From the NCBI GenBank assembly GCA_963752855.1, contig CAVVZX010000052.1, positions 62,001-126,000 of the forward strand: a DNA stretch of 64,000 nt, written 5' to 3'. Below are positions 1-9,718 of this stretch, piece after piece (position 1 is the first letter of the stretch; each line of letters starts with the position of its first letter). Source of the stretch: DATJPW01 sp963752855 (GTDB taxonomy: Bacteria > Desulfobacterota > Desulfomonilia > Desulfomonilales > Desulfomonilaceae). The position numbers were made by a program, and so were the translations under genes. The notes below the pieces were generated by a model. That model saw only the letters and a list, made by a program, of their open reading frames with translations. It was not told the origin of the DNA and did not search any database.

Positions 1-261
1 ATCAAGGTGAACAGCTTAGGATCAGCCATAGTTGGGGCCGCCATCCTGGGCTTGTTGAATGTTTTGATAAAACCTATTTTGATTATTCTGACTTTTCCCA
101 TTACTCTTTTGACCCTGGGACTTTTCATATTTGTGATTAACGCGTTGCTGTTCTGGTTGGCCGGCTCCATGATTCGCGGTTTCAGTGTCCGGTCATTCGG
201 CCCCGCCTTATTAGGATCGTTGGTAGTAACAGTCATTACCTTCATTGCGCAGCATTTATAA
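1..261 (+). CDS. Holin-like 4-TM membrane protein (5' end outside window)
   Basis: The reading frame is open from base 1, so the gene probably starts upstream; the GTG at 7 is only the first possible start inside the window. The visible 84-86 residues are almost wholly hydrophobic, with three membrane segments and the pattern LLNVLIKPIL...PITLLTLGLFIFVINALLFWL. This is characteristic of the Phage_holin_4_2/PF04020 family of small bacterial inner-membrane proteins (usually about 110-120 residues), so one N-terminal helix is missing. Despite the family name, these are ordinary chromosomal proteins of unknown function and I infer no phage. Stop codon at 259-261. Confidence 0.7.
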   Translation: MKVNSLGSAIVGAAILGLLNVLIKPILIILTFPITLLTLGLFIFVINALLFWLAGSMIRGFSVRSFGPALLGSLVVTVITFIAQHL

Positions 262-304
262 GTTGTTAATTTTAGGATCGGATCACACCCGGGCCCGGCA
301 GTAA

Positions 305-1260
305 ATGAAATTAGCAATCACGATTGATGTAGAAGAGGAAGGTCTTTTTCACGGGAAATATGATTCCTGCAATGCGTTGGTAACAAATGTTTCACAGTTG
401 CGCCGGCTGGATTCGATTTTCATGGAATGGGCGATCCGCCCGACCCTACTGATAACTTATCCTGTTGTTACTAATGAGACCGCGCTAAATCTTCTGTTGG
501 AACTCCAAGAAAGATGGAAGGCAGAGATAGGAGCGCACCTGCACCCCTGGAACACGCCCCCTCTGCAGACTCTTCCATACCCGGAACCTGTGCCATCTGA
601 GTTCATGTCCGAGGAGCTACTCAAAGCCAAGTTGGAGACACTTATGAGGGGTCTCAGTCGGGGGGGGATCGAGCCGACCTCGTTCAGGATGGGGCGTTTC
701 AACATGGGTCCCAGAATGTTTTCTGTGCTGCAAGAAACCGGCATTAGGTGGACAGCAGCATTGCGCCCATGCAGCGGTATTACGGCGGTCCGGATCACTT
801 GGCTGCTCCGACCGATCCTTATTTTCCTGATCCGGTGGACCCTCGCCGTCCGGGCGGCTCCAAAATATTGGAAGCGCCTTTGACCACTGTTCCGCTAACT
901 AGGAACTTAGGACGGCGCCTGCAAGCGCTGGACGAATCCACCATTCCGCGTGCTTTAATCTCGTGGTTTGCCATGTATCTGGGAACGTTATCGGTTCAGC
1001 CTTTAGGCTCCGGGCTGAGGAGAATGAAAGCTGCCGCCCTGGCTCATTCGGCGCGAGGCGGACAAGTGTTGACGCTATTTTTTCATTCCTCAGAACTTAT
1101 TGCCGGAGGATCACCTGAACTCCCGACGTCCAAGCACGTTAATCGGTTTCTTAATCAATTGAGGGCCTTCATTGAATGGCTTTGCTTGCGTATGAATGCG
1201 GAGCCGACTACTCTCTCGGAACTCGGCGAATTATACCGTCTAAGCGAAGCGCGGTTCTGA
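305..1260 (+). CDS. Polysaccharide deacetylase-like protein (one frameshift)
   Basis: NodB-fold deacetylase (PF01522-like) that would remove N-acyl groups from a surface glycan. Visible motifs are TIDVEEEG near the N-terminus (metal-binding Asp), IGAHLHPW around residue 76 (the His-x-His metal motif) and SFRMGRFNMG further on. The frame that starts at ATG 305 continues to GIRW, then goes off; the matching continuation DSSIAPMQRYY is in another frame. The break is at 747-752, where one G appears to be missing (TGG-GAC expected). Joined length is about 318 residues. The gene opens a cluster of glycan and export genes. The only missing-base break in the window, so a real null mutation is somewhat more possible here than elsewhere. 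Confidence 0.7.
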
Positions 1261-1317
1261 CCCCTCCACCGCCCTGAATGCTTTTCATCCAGTCGCACGT
1301 AAGTGTATAGGCAAATA

Positions 1318-1346
1318 TTGAGCCCACCAGATTCAGATGCTATACT
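1318..1346 (+). promoter_or_regulatory. Sigma70-type promoter before the first permease gene
   Basis: TTGAGC at 1318-1323 and TATACT at 1341-1346 are separated by exactly 17 bases. The expected transcription start lies about 30 bases before the TTG start codon at 1387. Seen by eye only. Confidence 0.5.
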
Positions 1347-1386
1347 GATCATCTTTGGCTCGGACACCACATGAGGAGCGAACAGT

Positions 1387-2572
1387 TTGAAATTTGACGA
1401 TTTGATCGCCATGTGCTTGCGACGAGTCGTGCGAAATCGCCGGCGATACAAGGCTGTGCTCGCTAGCATAGCGTTTGGCACGGCCGGCTTTATAATCGTT
1501 CAGACCATGGGTAATTCCGTAGAGAAGAAGATGGGCGAGCAGCTGGAGTTGCTTGGGGAAGCAACGGTGATGAGGGCCGAATATAAGAATGAGTCAAACA
1601 TCCACCCGAATGAATTCACGGCCACTGACGTATCCAATCTCAAGAAGATACCGAATGTTACGGCCGTAGCTCCGATGGTTTCGCTCCATAAGATCGATGT
1701 GTATTTCCAGACCATACAATGGGGGCCGACTCTCCTTGGTATAGATCACGAATATTGGATGACCCAGACATGTCGTATTCAAAACGGTCGATTAATAGGC
1801 CCTTCCGACGTCCAGGCGAGAAAGAAGGTGGTTGTTCTTGGCGAAGACGTTGTGAAATATCTTTTCAAGAATAAGGATCCGGTCGGCCTGGAGGTGCGGG
1901 TTGATAATTTAGCCTTTACCGTGATTGGAACTCTTGGCGGAGTTCAGCATGGAGACACAAAGTCCGGAGTGATCATTCCTATTACTACTGCGCAGAATTT
2001 ATTACCTGGGCTTGCCGCCGTCAATGACATTTACATAAGGGCGAGCCAATTGGGATGAGGTAGAGCAAGTCCGAGAGCAGGCTTTGGCCGTGCTCAAGAA
2101 AGAACACAAAGGGTACGAAAGCGGCATTCGCGTGATTCATTTTCCGGAGCGAATCGAAAAGGTGAAATCCACGGTTCATCTGGTGAAGCTGCTTATCTGG
2201 ACGGTTCTTGGCGTAGCGGTGGTTCTCGGCGGCCTGGGAATTACGAACATCATGCTTGCAGCGGTGCGGGACAGAACCCGTGAAATTGGGCTCAGAAAAG
2301 CCAGCGGCGCCAGAGAAGAATTTATCTTGATGCAATTCCTGACGGAATCAGCGCTTATCGGCCTGTTTGCAGGGACCATCGGCGCTGCTGTCGGAATATT
2401 GTTGGTGCAACTGCTCAAACATGCCATTGGAGTTGACGTCTCCAATCTCATGATGTTTTTCAGCGTTTTGGCTGGACTTATTCTTACAATCTGCCTTGGA
2501 ATTGCATCGGGCTTATATCCTTCGATACGTGCGAGTCGCCTGGATGCGGTGACCGCAATGCGGTTTGAATAA
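1387..2572 (+). CDS. FtsX/MacB-type ABC transporter permease (one frameshift)
   Basis: Inner-membrane permease of the MacB/LolC type (MacB_PCD plus FtsX domains). It starts at TTG 1387 with a cytoplasmic KFDDLIAMCLRRVVRNRRRYK segment, a first membrane helix near residues 22-40, a periplasmic domain to about residue 255, then three membrane helices. The FtsX coupling motif RDRTREIGLRKASGA and a C-terminal SIRASRLDAVTAMRFE are present. The frame breaks at 2046-2047, where an extra C separates GCG-AGC from AAT-TGG (RAS/NWDEVEQ). Joined length is about 395 residues. It is related to the converging gene that follows. No ATPase partner is in the window; one may lie upstream. Confidence 0.8.
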
Positions 2573-2640
2573 CCCAGATTCAATGGGCTGTTCCACATCC
2601 CAACTCTTCCGTCAGTGAAGGACCAATCAAGACAGGCCTG

Positions 2641-3976
2641 TTACTCGAACGTAATGGCTTCAACGCAATCTATCCTGCTTGCCTTGCGCGCGGGAGCCAA
2701 CCCTGAAAATAGGCCCATTGCCACTCCCACTGCGCAAGAGGCTATGAGGCCCAAGAAAAAAACAGAATAGTTGCTCTCAGCTCCAAGTATCGCCCATCCG
2801 ACGACGGCGCCGACGTATCCGATTATTATTCCTGCGACGGCCCCTATGGAACTCACCGTCATAGATTCACAAAGGAATTGAAACATAATGGTTCGGGGCA
2901 AGGCCCCGACCGCGGCGATCAATCCTATCTCACGAGTTCGCTCGGTCACGGTGGCGTTCATTAAGCTATAGATAGAAAACGATCCCAGCGCTAAGACGAC
3001 CACAGAGGCCATAATCGCGAAGAAATGCAAAAGAAATGCAACATATTTGATGTGAGTGATCCGCGCCTTGTACCAGTTCACTGAAATCGCCTCAGCATAA
3101 GGCTTCTGGTTGCCGGTCAGAACGGCCCAAACCTGTTCTACTAGCCCGGGAACGGAATCCCAATCTTTCGCCCGTACTCGCACATGTTCAATGGTGTCCA
3201 TCCCGCGTATCTTGGCGCGAGCGATGGAAAAAGGAATCATCATTGTAGTTTCATATTTGGGATCCAGGTTCCAGCCCAGTATACCTACGACCTTGAACGG
3301 GATACCGTTGATCAAAATCGTTTTGCCCATGCCTCTGCCCGCGTCCTCAAACAGCTCCTCGGCCACCTCCTTACCCAAGGTGCATACCTGCCGCCTGAGT
3401 GAGCTGTCCTCTTCATTGAGCTGTCTGCCGATAGATGTGGACAAAGCTACTGTACGAAAATAGCTCCCATCGACTCCGGCTATCCTGGCTATGGCCTCAT
3501 TCTTCTTGTATTCCACCTTTTGTTTCCACTTCCACACGACAGGGGCCACTTCAACCACTTTGGGAATTCTTCTGAGGTCCGCCACGTCCTTTAGAGAGTA
3601 GCTGCCGTGATGAGATCGCGGAGACCGTTCGTAGTCCCAGGTGGCCTCGATGATCGTGGCCGAGCCCAAAAGCTCCAGGTCGGAGGCCACCTTTGTCTGA
3701 ACTGCCTCACTCAAAGTTATGGCGAGCGTAAAGCCGGCTATACCCAAAGCGCTCGCGAGCACCGCCGCCCAATAACGCCTCTTGTTCCTGTAGAGGCGAC
3801 GAAAAGCAAGCTTAATCACGTCAACAGTGAGTCTTGTACCTGGCCTGCCCTGTAAGAATTCGAAAAAGCTGTCATAGACCTCACCACGTTTTGTGAGTCT
3901 CATCCAGGGCTTGCCCCTGTAGAAACTCGAGAAAAAGGTCATAGACTTCAGCAAGTTTTTTTAGTGGGGAAATCAT
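2641..3976 (-). CDS. FtsX/MacB-type ABC transporter permease, N-terminal 22-residue repeats
   Basis: Second permease of the same family, reading towards the first: RLYRNKRRYWAAVLAS helix, periplasmic domain, then TERTREIGLIAAVGALPRT and a final ARKASRIDCVEAITFE. The usual family start would be near VDVIKLAF. However, the frame runs upstream, and removing one base from the CCCC at 3914-3917 joins it to a start at 3976 (MISPLKKLAEVYD). The result is an N-terminal extension with two tandem units that begin EVYDxFxEFLQG. I chose 3976 for that reason, but GTG near 3830 or ATG at 3903 are possible. Substrate unknown; lipid, lipoprotein or glycan export would fit the neighbours. Confidence 0.72.
3827..3958 (-). 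repeat. Two tandem 66-bp direct repeats
   Basis: Units 3827-3892 and 3893-3958 both begin GTGAGTCT on the plus strand and share GAATTCGAAAAA/ACTCGAGAAAAA and GTCATAGAC blocks in the same order. They are visibly diverged. The period is 22 codons, and on the reverse strand both encode an EVYD-(S/L)-F-(F/L)-EFLQG segment at the start of the permease gene. Confidence 0.7.
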
Positions 3977-4293
3977 CCTGGGCAATGTTCCGTCCGGAAG
4001 CGTAATAGAAGTCCAGCAGCGACCGGCACGACTGTTTCCGGTAGTTCTCCGATGTTGCCACATCGGTGTCCCTTTTTCAATCATCAGACGCAAATTCCTG
4101 TGGCATGGGTTCGTAATGCGAGTGAGGACACCGCTTAACCGATGGATGACAGCTAGATCGGCCTATTGCCGCTCGCCCAGCGTGCCGGAAGCTTGCATTT
4201 TGTGATCAACTTGCGTAAACTCTGGGGCTGGCGCAGCCTGACATGAGAGCGACTTGTTTGTCCCTCGCCATCCTTTGCTTTGTTCGTGGAATT
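3977..4293. other. Divergent intergenic region, no gene recognised
   Basis: It lies between the reverse-strand permease and the forward glycosyltransferase and should hold both promoters. The reverse frame stays open to 4093 but the extra residues look non-coding to me. I see no convincing promoter, RNA or repeat. Confidence 0.4.
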
Positions 4294-5334
4294 ATGGCCA
4301 GGATTCTATACGGAGTTCATACGACCGGCCAGGGCCACGTAATTAGGGCCCTGACGGTTGCGAGGCATTTCCCGGAGCATGACTTCCTCTTCGTCTGCCA
4401 AGGGTCGAAAGCGAACCTGCTACTCGGAGAATACCCGGTGGAAGAAGTACCCTCGCCCGACACTGTGATACGGGGCCATAAAGTGGCTTTGGCAGCGACC
4501 GTTTTGAACGGCGCGAAGGTGTTACTTTCCTACAAACGCTGGCTGCGGAGAGTCGTCACCCTCATTGAAAACTTTAAACCAGACGCAGCCGTAGCAGATC
4601 TGAATTTGTTCGTTGGACTGGCCGCCAGGAAAACCGGCCTCCCTTGCATCTCTCTGGACCACGGCCACGTTCTGACCTGTTGCCGATTCCCAGTCCCTTT
4701 TCGGGCTCGTCCTCGCCTCAAGTTGGATCAGCTGGCTATAGAACTCTTGTACAGTAAGGCCTTCCACTATCTGATAGCGACTTTTTTCCGGCCTCCATTG
4801 AAGACCAATGCCAGAGCCACTCTTGTTGGGCCTATCCTCAGGAAGAGCGTGCTGACCCGTGAACCTTCGGATGCAGGACATGTTCTGGCATTCAAGAGTT
4901 TTTCCGCATTCGAGAGTTTAATGCCTCTCTTGCGAAATCTTTCACGGCGTGTCATCGTCTATGGCTATGATCGGCAGGGCTCTGAAGGTAACCTTGAATT
5001 TAAGAAGAGGTCCGATGATGGATTTCTGGATGATTTGGCTTCATGCAGCTACCTGATCTGCGGTGGCGGACACACAGTGGTTTCGGAGGCGTTGCACTAC
5101 GGGAAGCCTATCTTGTGCTTCCCCGGTTACTACTTCGAGCAGGAACTAAGCGCGTACTACGTTGACAGGCTCGGCTACGGATTGCACGTAACAGACTATC
5201 CAAGGCCCGACCTGCTAACTGGTTTTGAAGCCGGTCTGGATAATTTCAGACGGAACATTCCCCCCAAGGCCTTCTGCGGAAACGAGGAAGCCTTTACCCG
5301 GCTGGAGGGGTTCTTCCGGGGTATGGCTCCCTAG
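4294..5334 (+). CDS. GT28/MurG-like glycosyltransferase
   Basis: Nucleotide-sugar glycosyltransferase of the GT-B fold (Glyco_trans_1_3/GT28-like), about 346 residues. The start is ATG 4294 (MARILYGVHTTGQGHVIRAL), as the glycine-rich GQGH loop belongs at the N-terminus; the frame extends upstream to 4243 but with no family match. The C-terminal donor-binding site shows LICGGGHTVVSEALHYGKPILCFP, of which GGGHTVVSEAL is the diagnostic segment, followed by YYFEQELSAYYVDRLGYG. The protein has no membrane segment and probably works at the cytoplasmic face on a lipid or glycan acceptor. It sits in an envelope glycan cluster with a GT2 enzyme and a flippase downstream. Acceptor and sugar unknown. 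Confidence 0.75.
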   Translation: MARILYGVHTTGQGHVIRALTVARHFPEHDFLFVCQGSKANLLLGEYPVEEVPSPDTVIRGHKVALAATVLNGAKVLLSYKRWLRRVVTLIENFKPDAAVADLNLFVGLAARKTGLPCISLDHGHVLTCCRFPVPFRARPRLKLDQLAIELLYSKAFHYLIATFFRPPLKTNARATLVGPILRKSVLTREPSDAGHVLAFKSFSAFESLMPLLRNLSRRVIVYGYDRQGSEGNLEFKKRSDDGFLDDLASCSYLICGGGHTVVSEALHYGKPILCFPGYYFEQELSAYYVDRLGYGLHVTDYPRPDLLTGFEAGLDNFRRNIPPKAFCGNEEAFTRLEGFFRGMAP

Positions 5335-5682
5335 CCCGAACGAGAGCATGAGGATTCGCGTAACCGAATATTGGCCAGGGGCAGCCCGTGCACGTGGTGG
5401 GCGCTCACCAGTCTAGCCCAGGGTCCCTCGAGCGAGGAGTGTGTTTGGCCGTTAGGCCCAAACAAAATTTGAATTTCGGCACCGGATTAGCATAGTGTAG
5501 TGGCAATCCGTATGGCCAAGACGAGTGCTTGAACGAGGCCTTTTGCGCATGGTGAGGCTGTCCGTTGGATCTGCCCGAGAGATCAGGAAGGATAGTTTGA
5601 GTAGGGATTCGAGAACTCGTGACAAGAGCGTCCGATGCATGGGCAAAGCGTTGATCCGAGTTTGATCGGTCAAGGAGAATAG
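5335..5682. other. Intergenic region, nothing recognised
   Basis: About 350 bases between the two glycosyltransferase genes. Short open frames on both strands lack any recognisable protein character. I find no RNA gene or repeat. Confidence 0.4.
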
Positions 5683-6858
5683 ATGGCCGCCGAGACTGGC
5701 GCATTTTTACTGTGGCTTGCATTGAGCACCTTCATGGTGGTAGGTCCGGCATTGTTGGGAGCTCTCCGAATGCGCTCACTTAATCGTCACTCGCAACCTG
5801 AGAAGACGTCTGCACGGCATCTCCGTTGCGAGGTGCTGGTCCCTCTAAAGGGCGTGTTCAAGGGACAGGACGCGATCCTTTCTTCGCTAGTCCGGCAAAC
5901 CCATCCTGCGCACAGCATCATCTTCATACTCGAGAGCGAGAGTGATCCTGCCAACGAAGTGGTTGATCGTGTTTGTAGGGAAACCTCAATTGCTCGCAAG
6001 ATCATTAGCCGAGTCAGCCACAGCTGCGCTCAGAAAAACCAGAGCCTTATCGTGGGAGTGACGAATCTCCGACCCGATACGGAAGTGATTGTTTTTTGCG
6101 ATGGAACCAATAAGGCGGACTCCGGATGGCTGGAACGATTTGTCAGGCCCATTGAACTCGGAGAAGCCCAGGCAGTTACCACTCACCGCGATTTCGAGCC
6201 CCTGCCTCCCACACTTGGTGGCGTTTGTCAGACGATTTATGGGGTGATCATGAGAATCGGTCAGTGGCTCTTCCCGATGCCGTGGGGAGGTGGCACAGCA
6301 ATTCGCCGTGATGCATTCGAGAGACTTGGAGTCGTCTCCGTGTGGGAGACCAATATCAACGACGATTTGGTCTTGGGCAACAGTATCCGCAGCTGTGATA
6401 TTGTAATGAAAGTGGATTTATGTAATCGGCTCCGGACTCCTTTGCACAACCAGTCCCTGAAGGGCTTTCTGATTTTCTTGGATCGTCAGGTTCTCAATCC
6501 CAAATTTACCAATCACGGTTTCTGGTTGATCCTTTTGCTTATGGTCGGGAATACATCTATTCTCGTATTGACTGTCACACTACTTCCCGTCGGTTTTTTC
6601 CTGGGCATTTTCGAAGGAATCTGCAGTTGGGCAGCCTTCGCCAGTCTCGGTTTGCTGGTGTTCGGGTTGTTGCTCCTGCGGAGCATTCATCCGGTTGCCA
6701 TCCCTTTGCCAACCTGGTTCGCCGCTTCTTTTGTTGCACTTATTCTGTGTGCTTACGTGTGTTTACGATCCATTTTTCGTGACTACATTTTCTGGCACGG
6801 GCGTACATACCGTGCCTGTCGAGGGGGAGTCGTGCGGGAGGTCCTGTTTGACGATTGA
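5683..6858 (+). CDS. GT2/GT21-like membrane glycosyltransferase (HpnI/ceramide glucosyltransferase type)
   Basis: 391 residues, ATG 5683 after an AAGGAGA ribosome site. Order: N-terminal membrane helix (about 8-28), GT-A catalytic domain with VLVPLKG, VFCDGTNKAD in the place of the metal-binding DxD, PWGGGTAIRRDAFERL and an NINDDLVLG acidic acceptor motif, then three C-terminal membrane helices and a final YIFWHGRTYR segment. The layout matches ceramide glucosyltransferase and the hopanoid-associated HpnI enzymes, so a lipid acceptor is likely. The first motif has one central Asp rather than a classical DxD. No other hopanoid genes are visible, so I do not give a symbol. Confidence 0.75.
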   Translation: MAAETGAFLLWLALSTFMVVGPALLGALRMRSLNRHSQPEKTSARHLRCEVLVPLKGVFKGQDAILSSLVRQTHPAHSIIFILESESDPANEVVDRVCRETSIARKIISRVSHSCAQKNQSLIVGVTNLRPDTEVIVFCDGTNKADSGWLERFVRPIELGEAQAVTTHRDFEPLPPTLGGVCQTIYGVIMRIGQWLFPMPWGGGTAIRRDAFERLGVVSVWETNINDDLVLGNSIRSCDIVMKVDLCNRLRTPLHNQSLKGFLIFLDRQVLNPKFTNHGFWLILLLMVGNTSILVLTVTLLPVGFFLGIFEGICSWAAFASLGLLVFGLLLLRSIHPVAIPLPTWFAASFVALILCAYVCLRSIFRDYIFWHGRTYRACRGGVVREVLFDD

Positions 6859-6995
6859 TGCCCGGCCGCGTAGCGTGGCCCACGGACAGGGCTGCGCAGC
6901 GTCATTTCTCTTCGTCAGAACGCCACCGGGTCGACATTGCGAGGACCGTCTCTGTCCGCCGGTTTGGCCGTCCATGATCCCAATCCGCTGTAACC

Positions 6996-8451
6996 ATGAA
7001 TGAAGACAAGTCCAACGTTAGTAATTCATCTCTCCTGCGAAGAATCGCGACGCGGTTCTCTCACCTGTTGTCCGCGCACCTTGTGGAAACGATCCTGAGT
7101 GGAGTCTTCTTCCTCTATGTGGCCTGGCTAGACCCCAATCTCTATGGCCAGATCATGTATTCCGTCGCAGTGGGAGTGATGATGCTCCGAGTGGTTCAGT
7201 TCGGCCTTTATTATCGACAGGTTACGGACCTTACGGGAAGCTCAAGAGAGGACGCCGCAGAAGTAATTTTTCGCGTGAGCTGCATAAAGGCTTCTCTGCT
7301 GGGGCCGTGCTTGTTGGTCCTTGGGGGTCTTGCCTGGTATCGCGGTTTTTCGACTCAGATGACCGCTATTCTCTTCCTGGTCAGCCTCGGATTCGCGCTG
7401 GAAGCGTTTCCGGACTCTGTTTTTGCCGACTTTCGAGTCCGAGGTGAGCAGTACCCGGGAAGCTAGGATAAAAGCCTACGGGTCCGCCTCAGGTTTCGGC
7501 TTTGGGATCGTCGCCGCGATGACGGGCCTGTCTCCGCTGTTCGTGGGGCTGTTTAGAATCATTTCGTCGGCAGTCCGGACAGGAATGGCGGGCATAGCTT
7601 ATGTGAGTGAGTATCCCTTCACCGTCACCGGTATTCCTAAATGGTCAGAATTGTATCTGACCGCCCGCGGCTCCGCGGTATTCGCGCTCATAGATATCCT
7701 CGCCAATATCTACACCAGGACCAATCTACTTTTCTTGGAAAGCAGTTCCGGCACGCAAGGTGTGGCCTTTTACAGCGCGACGTGGCTGATAGTTGACTCC
7801 GTGTCCTGGCTCACTGCGGAACTCCTATTGGGCTGGGTGATCTTTCCGGTCCTGGCGACGCTCTGGATTCGAGCCAAAGACCAGTTCTCTTACCTCGTGC
7901 GGAATGCGGGTTTGTGGCTGGTTGCGGTTGCCTTGCCTATCATGTTCGTTCTCAGCGCGGAGAGCGATTTTATCATAGGGCTGACATTCCCCAAAGGGTA
8001 CTCTGATGCAGCGTGGATGCAACGTTACCTCGTGTGGACCATACTCTTCTCTTTTGTGCAGTACCTGTTTGCATACGTGATTGTGGTTATTGGGGCCGCC
8101 AATGTGCTACTGGTCTTTTCGGTTTTTACGATGGCGCTCAATCTGATCCTTAACATGACACTTGTTGGCCCATTGGGTCTTTTGGGCGGGTGCCTGGTGA
8201 TCATATGCACCAAGATGGCCATGGCCCTGATGACCTTCATCTATTGCCAGGCGCGCTTCAGATTCTTCGGGGTGGGAGATCTCTTCTACCTACTTGGCCT
8301 TGTCGCTGTGAGCTTGGGTATGTTTGCCCTTGCCGAGGGGATCGTGGGACATCATGGCGCAGTAGCGGGAGCTATCATACTGTATGCCGCCGGTCTCCTG
8401 CTGCTGGGGCCGAGATTTATCGGCAGCCCACATCCAGGCGACATTGCATAG
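6996..8451 (+). CDS. Polysaccharide (Wzx/MATE-like) flippase (one frameshift)
   Basis: Integral membrane protein with about 12-14 hydrophobic helices in the manner of Wzx/MVF flippases, which move lipid-linked oligosaccharides across the inner membrane. It starts at ATG 6996 (MNEDKSNVSNSSLLRRIATR). The first frame ends after FADFRVRGEQYP; the second picks up at EARIKAYGSASG. Removing one G from the GGG at 7457-7459 joins them, giving about 484 residues. The position after two glycosyltransferases suggests it exports their product. I cannot identify the substrate. Confidence 0.72.
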
Positions 8452-8619
8452 AAACCTAGTCCGATCCGACAAATCAAATGTCCGAAACCGTGCGACGCAC
8501 AGTCCGGCGTTATTCACACTAATTCGCCTTTGTTTCGCAAATTTCCCTTTGTATCAATCAAAAATGGCGGCGCCTGTATTCAGCCAATCTTAAATCCGCG
8601 GCCACCTTAATTCAGTCTG

Positions 8620-9718
8620 TCACTGTGCAATGCTCACTTTGACGTTACAACTGAGCCCGTCCTTGATCTGGGTATCCGGGTTCTCCAGCACACACTCAAT
8701 TTCATAATCCGCGGGAACTTCGAGAGCCGGATTACGGCTGAGGCCAGGTATTCGACTTATTTTGCACGGGTATGTCTTATCAGGGATGGCGTCAAAATTG
8801 ACACTGCCTCGGTCACCGGCCTTCAACTTTACTAGCTCCAATTCATGCGCTTTACATCTGACTACCATGGGACTCATAGTTGCGATGGTCATAACCGGAA
8901 AGCCTCTCGCTATCTCGGCGTTGACCCTAAGCTCGGGCGCCATCCATATTAGCTGTCCTGAAATGGGCGCCTTTATAAACGCTTGATCCATAGGGATGTC
9001 CGAATTCGCATAAGTCCTATTCGTCCGCCATTCCAGGAAATCCAAATCTCTCTTTTGTTTCTGTTCGTAAAAGCGAAGATCCTTAACCATTTTGTCTAGA
9101 CTCGTCCTGAGCTTGTTTCAGAGACTCAGTTATGCCTAAATACTCCTTTTTCGCAATTTCTACATGGCGTTGTTTGTTAGCAACCGCATCCGATGGGGCC
9201 AGATCCTTGGCGCGTAATCCCTGCAAATCCGAAAGGTCTTTCTCGGCCCTCTCGAGTTCAATTTTCCTGACAGGCAACGAGACATTTTTCAATCTATCCA
9301 CTTCAACTTGTTGATTATTGACTTCTGTTCTCTGGCTGTGGAGCTGTTCAGCGTAAAGTATTTGGTGCACTTCCATCATTGCCGGACGATCAAGCTTGTA
9401 CGTAGCCAATACATCATCTTTATTGACTGATTCACCCTCTTTGACCGATATGCTGAGTATTTCACCGGCGAAGGGAGTTGTAATTTTTCTTTGCAGAACA
9501 CTAAAACTCTTGCCTCGAAAGAGAAGTTCGGCTTCTGATTTAGTATCCGCGATCTGAGGCACAATGGCAGCTTTCGCTGGTCCTGGGCTGGACATGGCGC
9601 TTTTCGGTTCATGCGTGATCGCGACCAGCGCCAAGGCTACCACCCCCGCGATACCAGCCACAACTGCGCCGAAGATTTTTGTTCGTCGCCAAGGCTTATC
9701 AATACGCGAGTCTTGCAT
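8620..9718 (-). CDS. HlyD-family membrane fusion (adaptor) protein (one frameshift)
   Basis: Periplasmic adaptor anchored by one N-terminal membrane helix (IFGAVVAGIAGVVALALVAI). Then come a lipoyl-like half motif (ITTPFAGEILSISVKEGESV), a long coiled-coil hairpin of about 90 residues rich in E, K and Q, a second lipoyl half (FIKAPISGQLIWMAPELRV) and a beta-barrel domain. The hairpin is cut by a frame change at plus-strand TTTT 9090-9093; dropping one base joins DESRQ to MVKDLRFYE. Joined length is about 365 residues. The start overlaps the end of the upstream channel gene, so the pair is probably translated together. It would bridge an inner-membrane pump to the channel. Confidence 0.78.

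Noticed and set aside
1..261. Prophage edge suggested by the holin-like protein
   Set aside because: The family is chromosomal in most bacteria despite its name, and no other phage gene is nearby.
3827..3958. Start of a CRISPR array or integron-type repeat
   Set aside because: Only two adjoining units, no spacers, diverged, and they keep a 22-codon coding phase.
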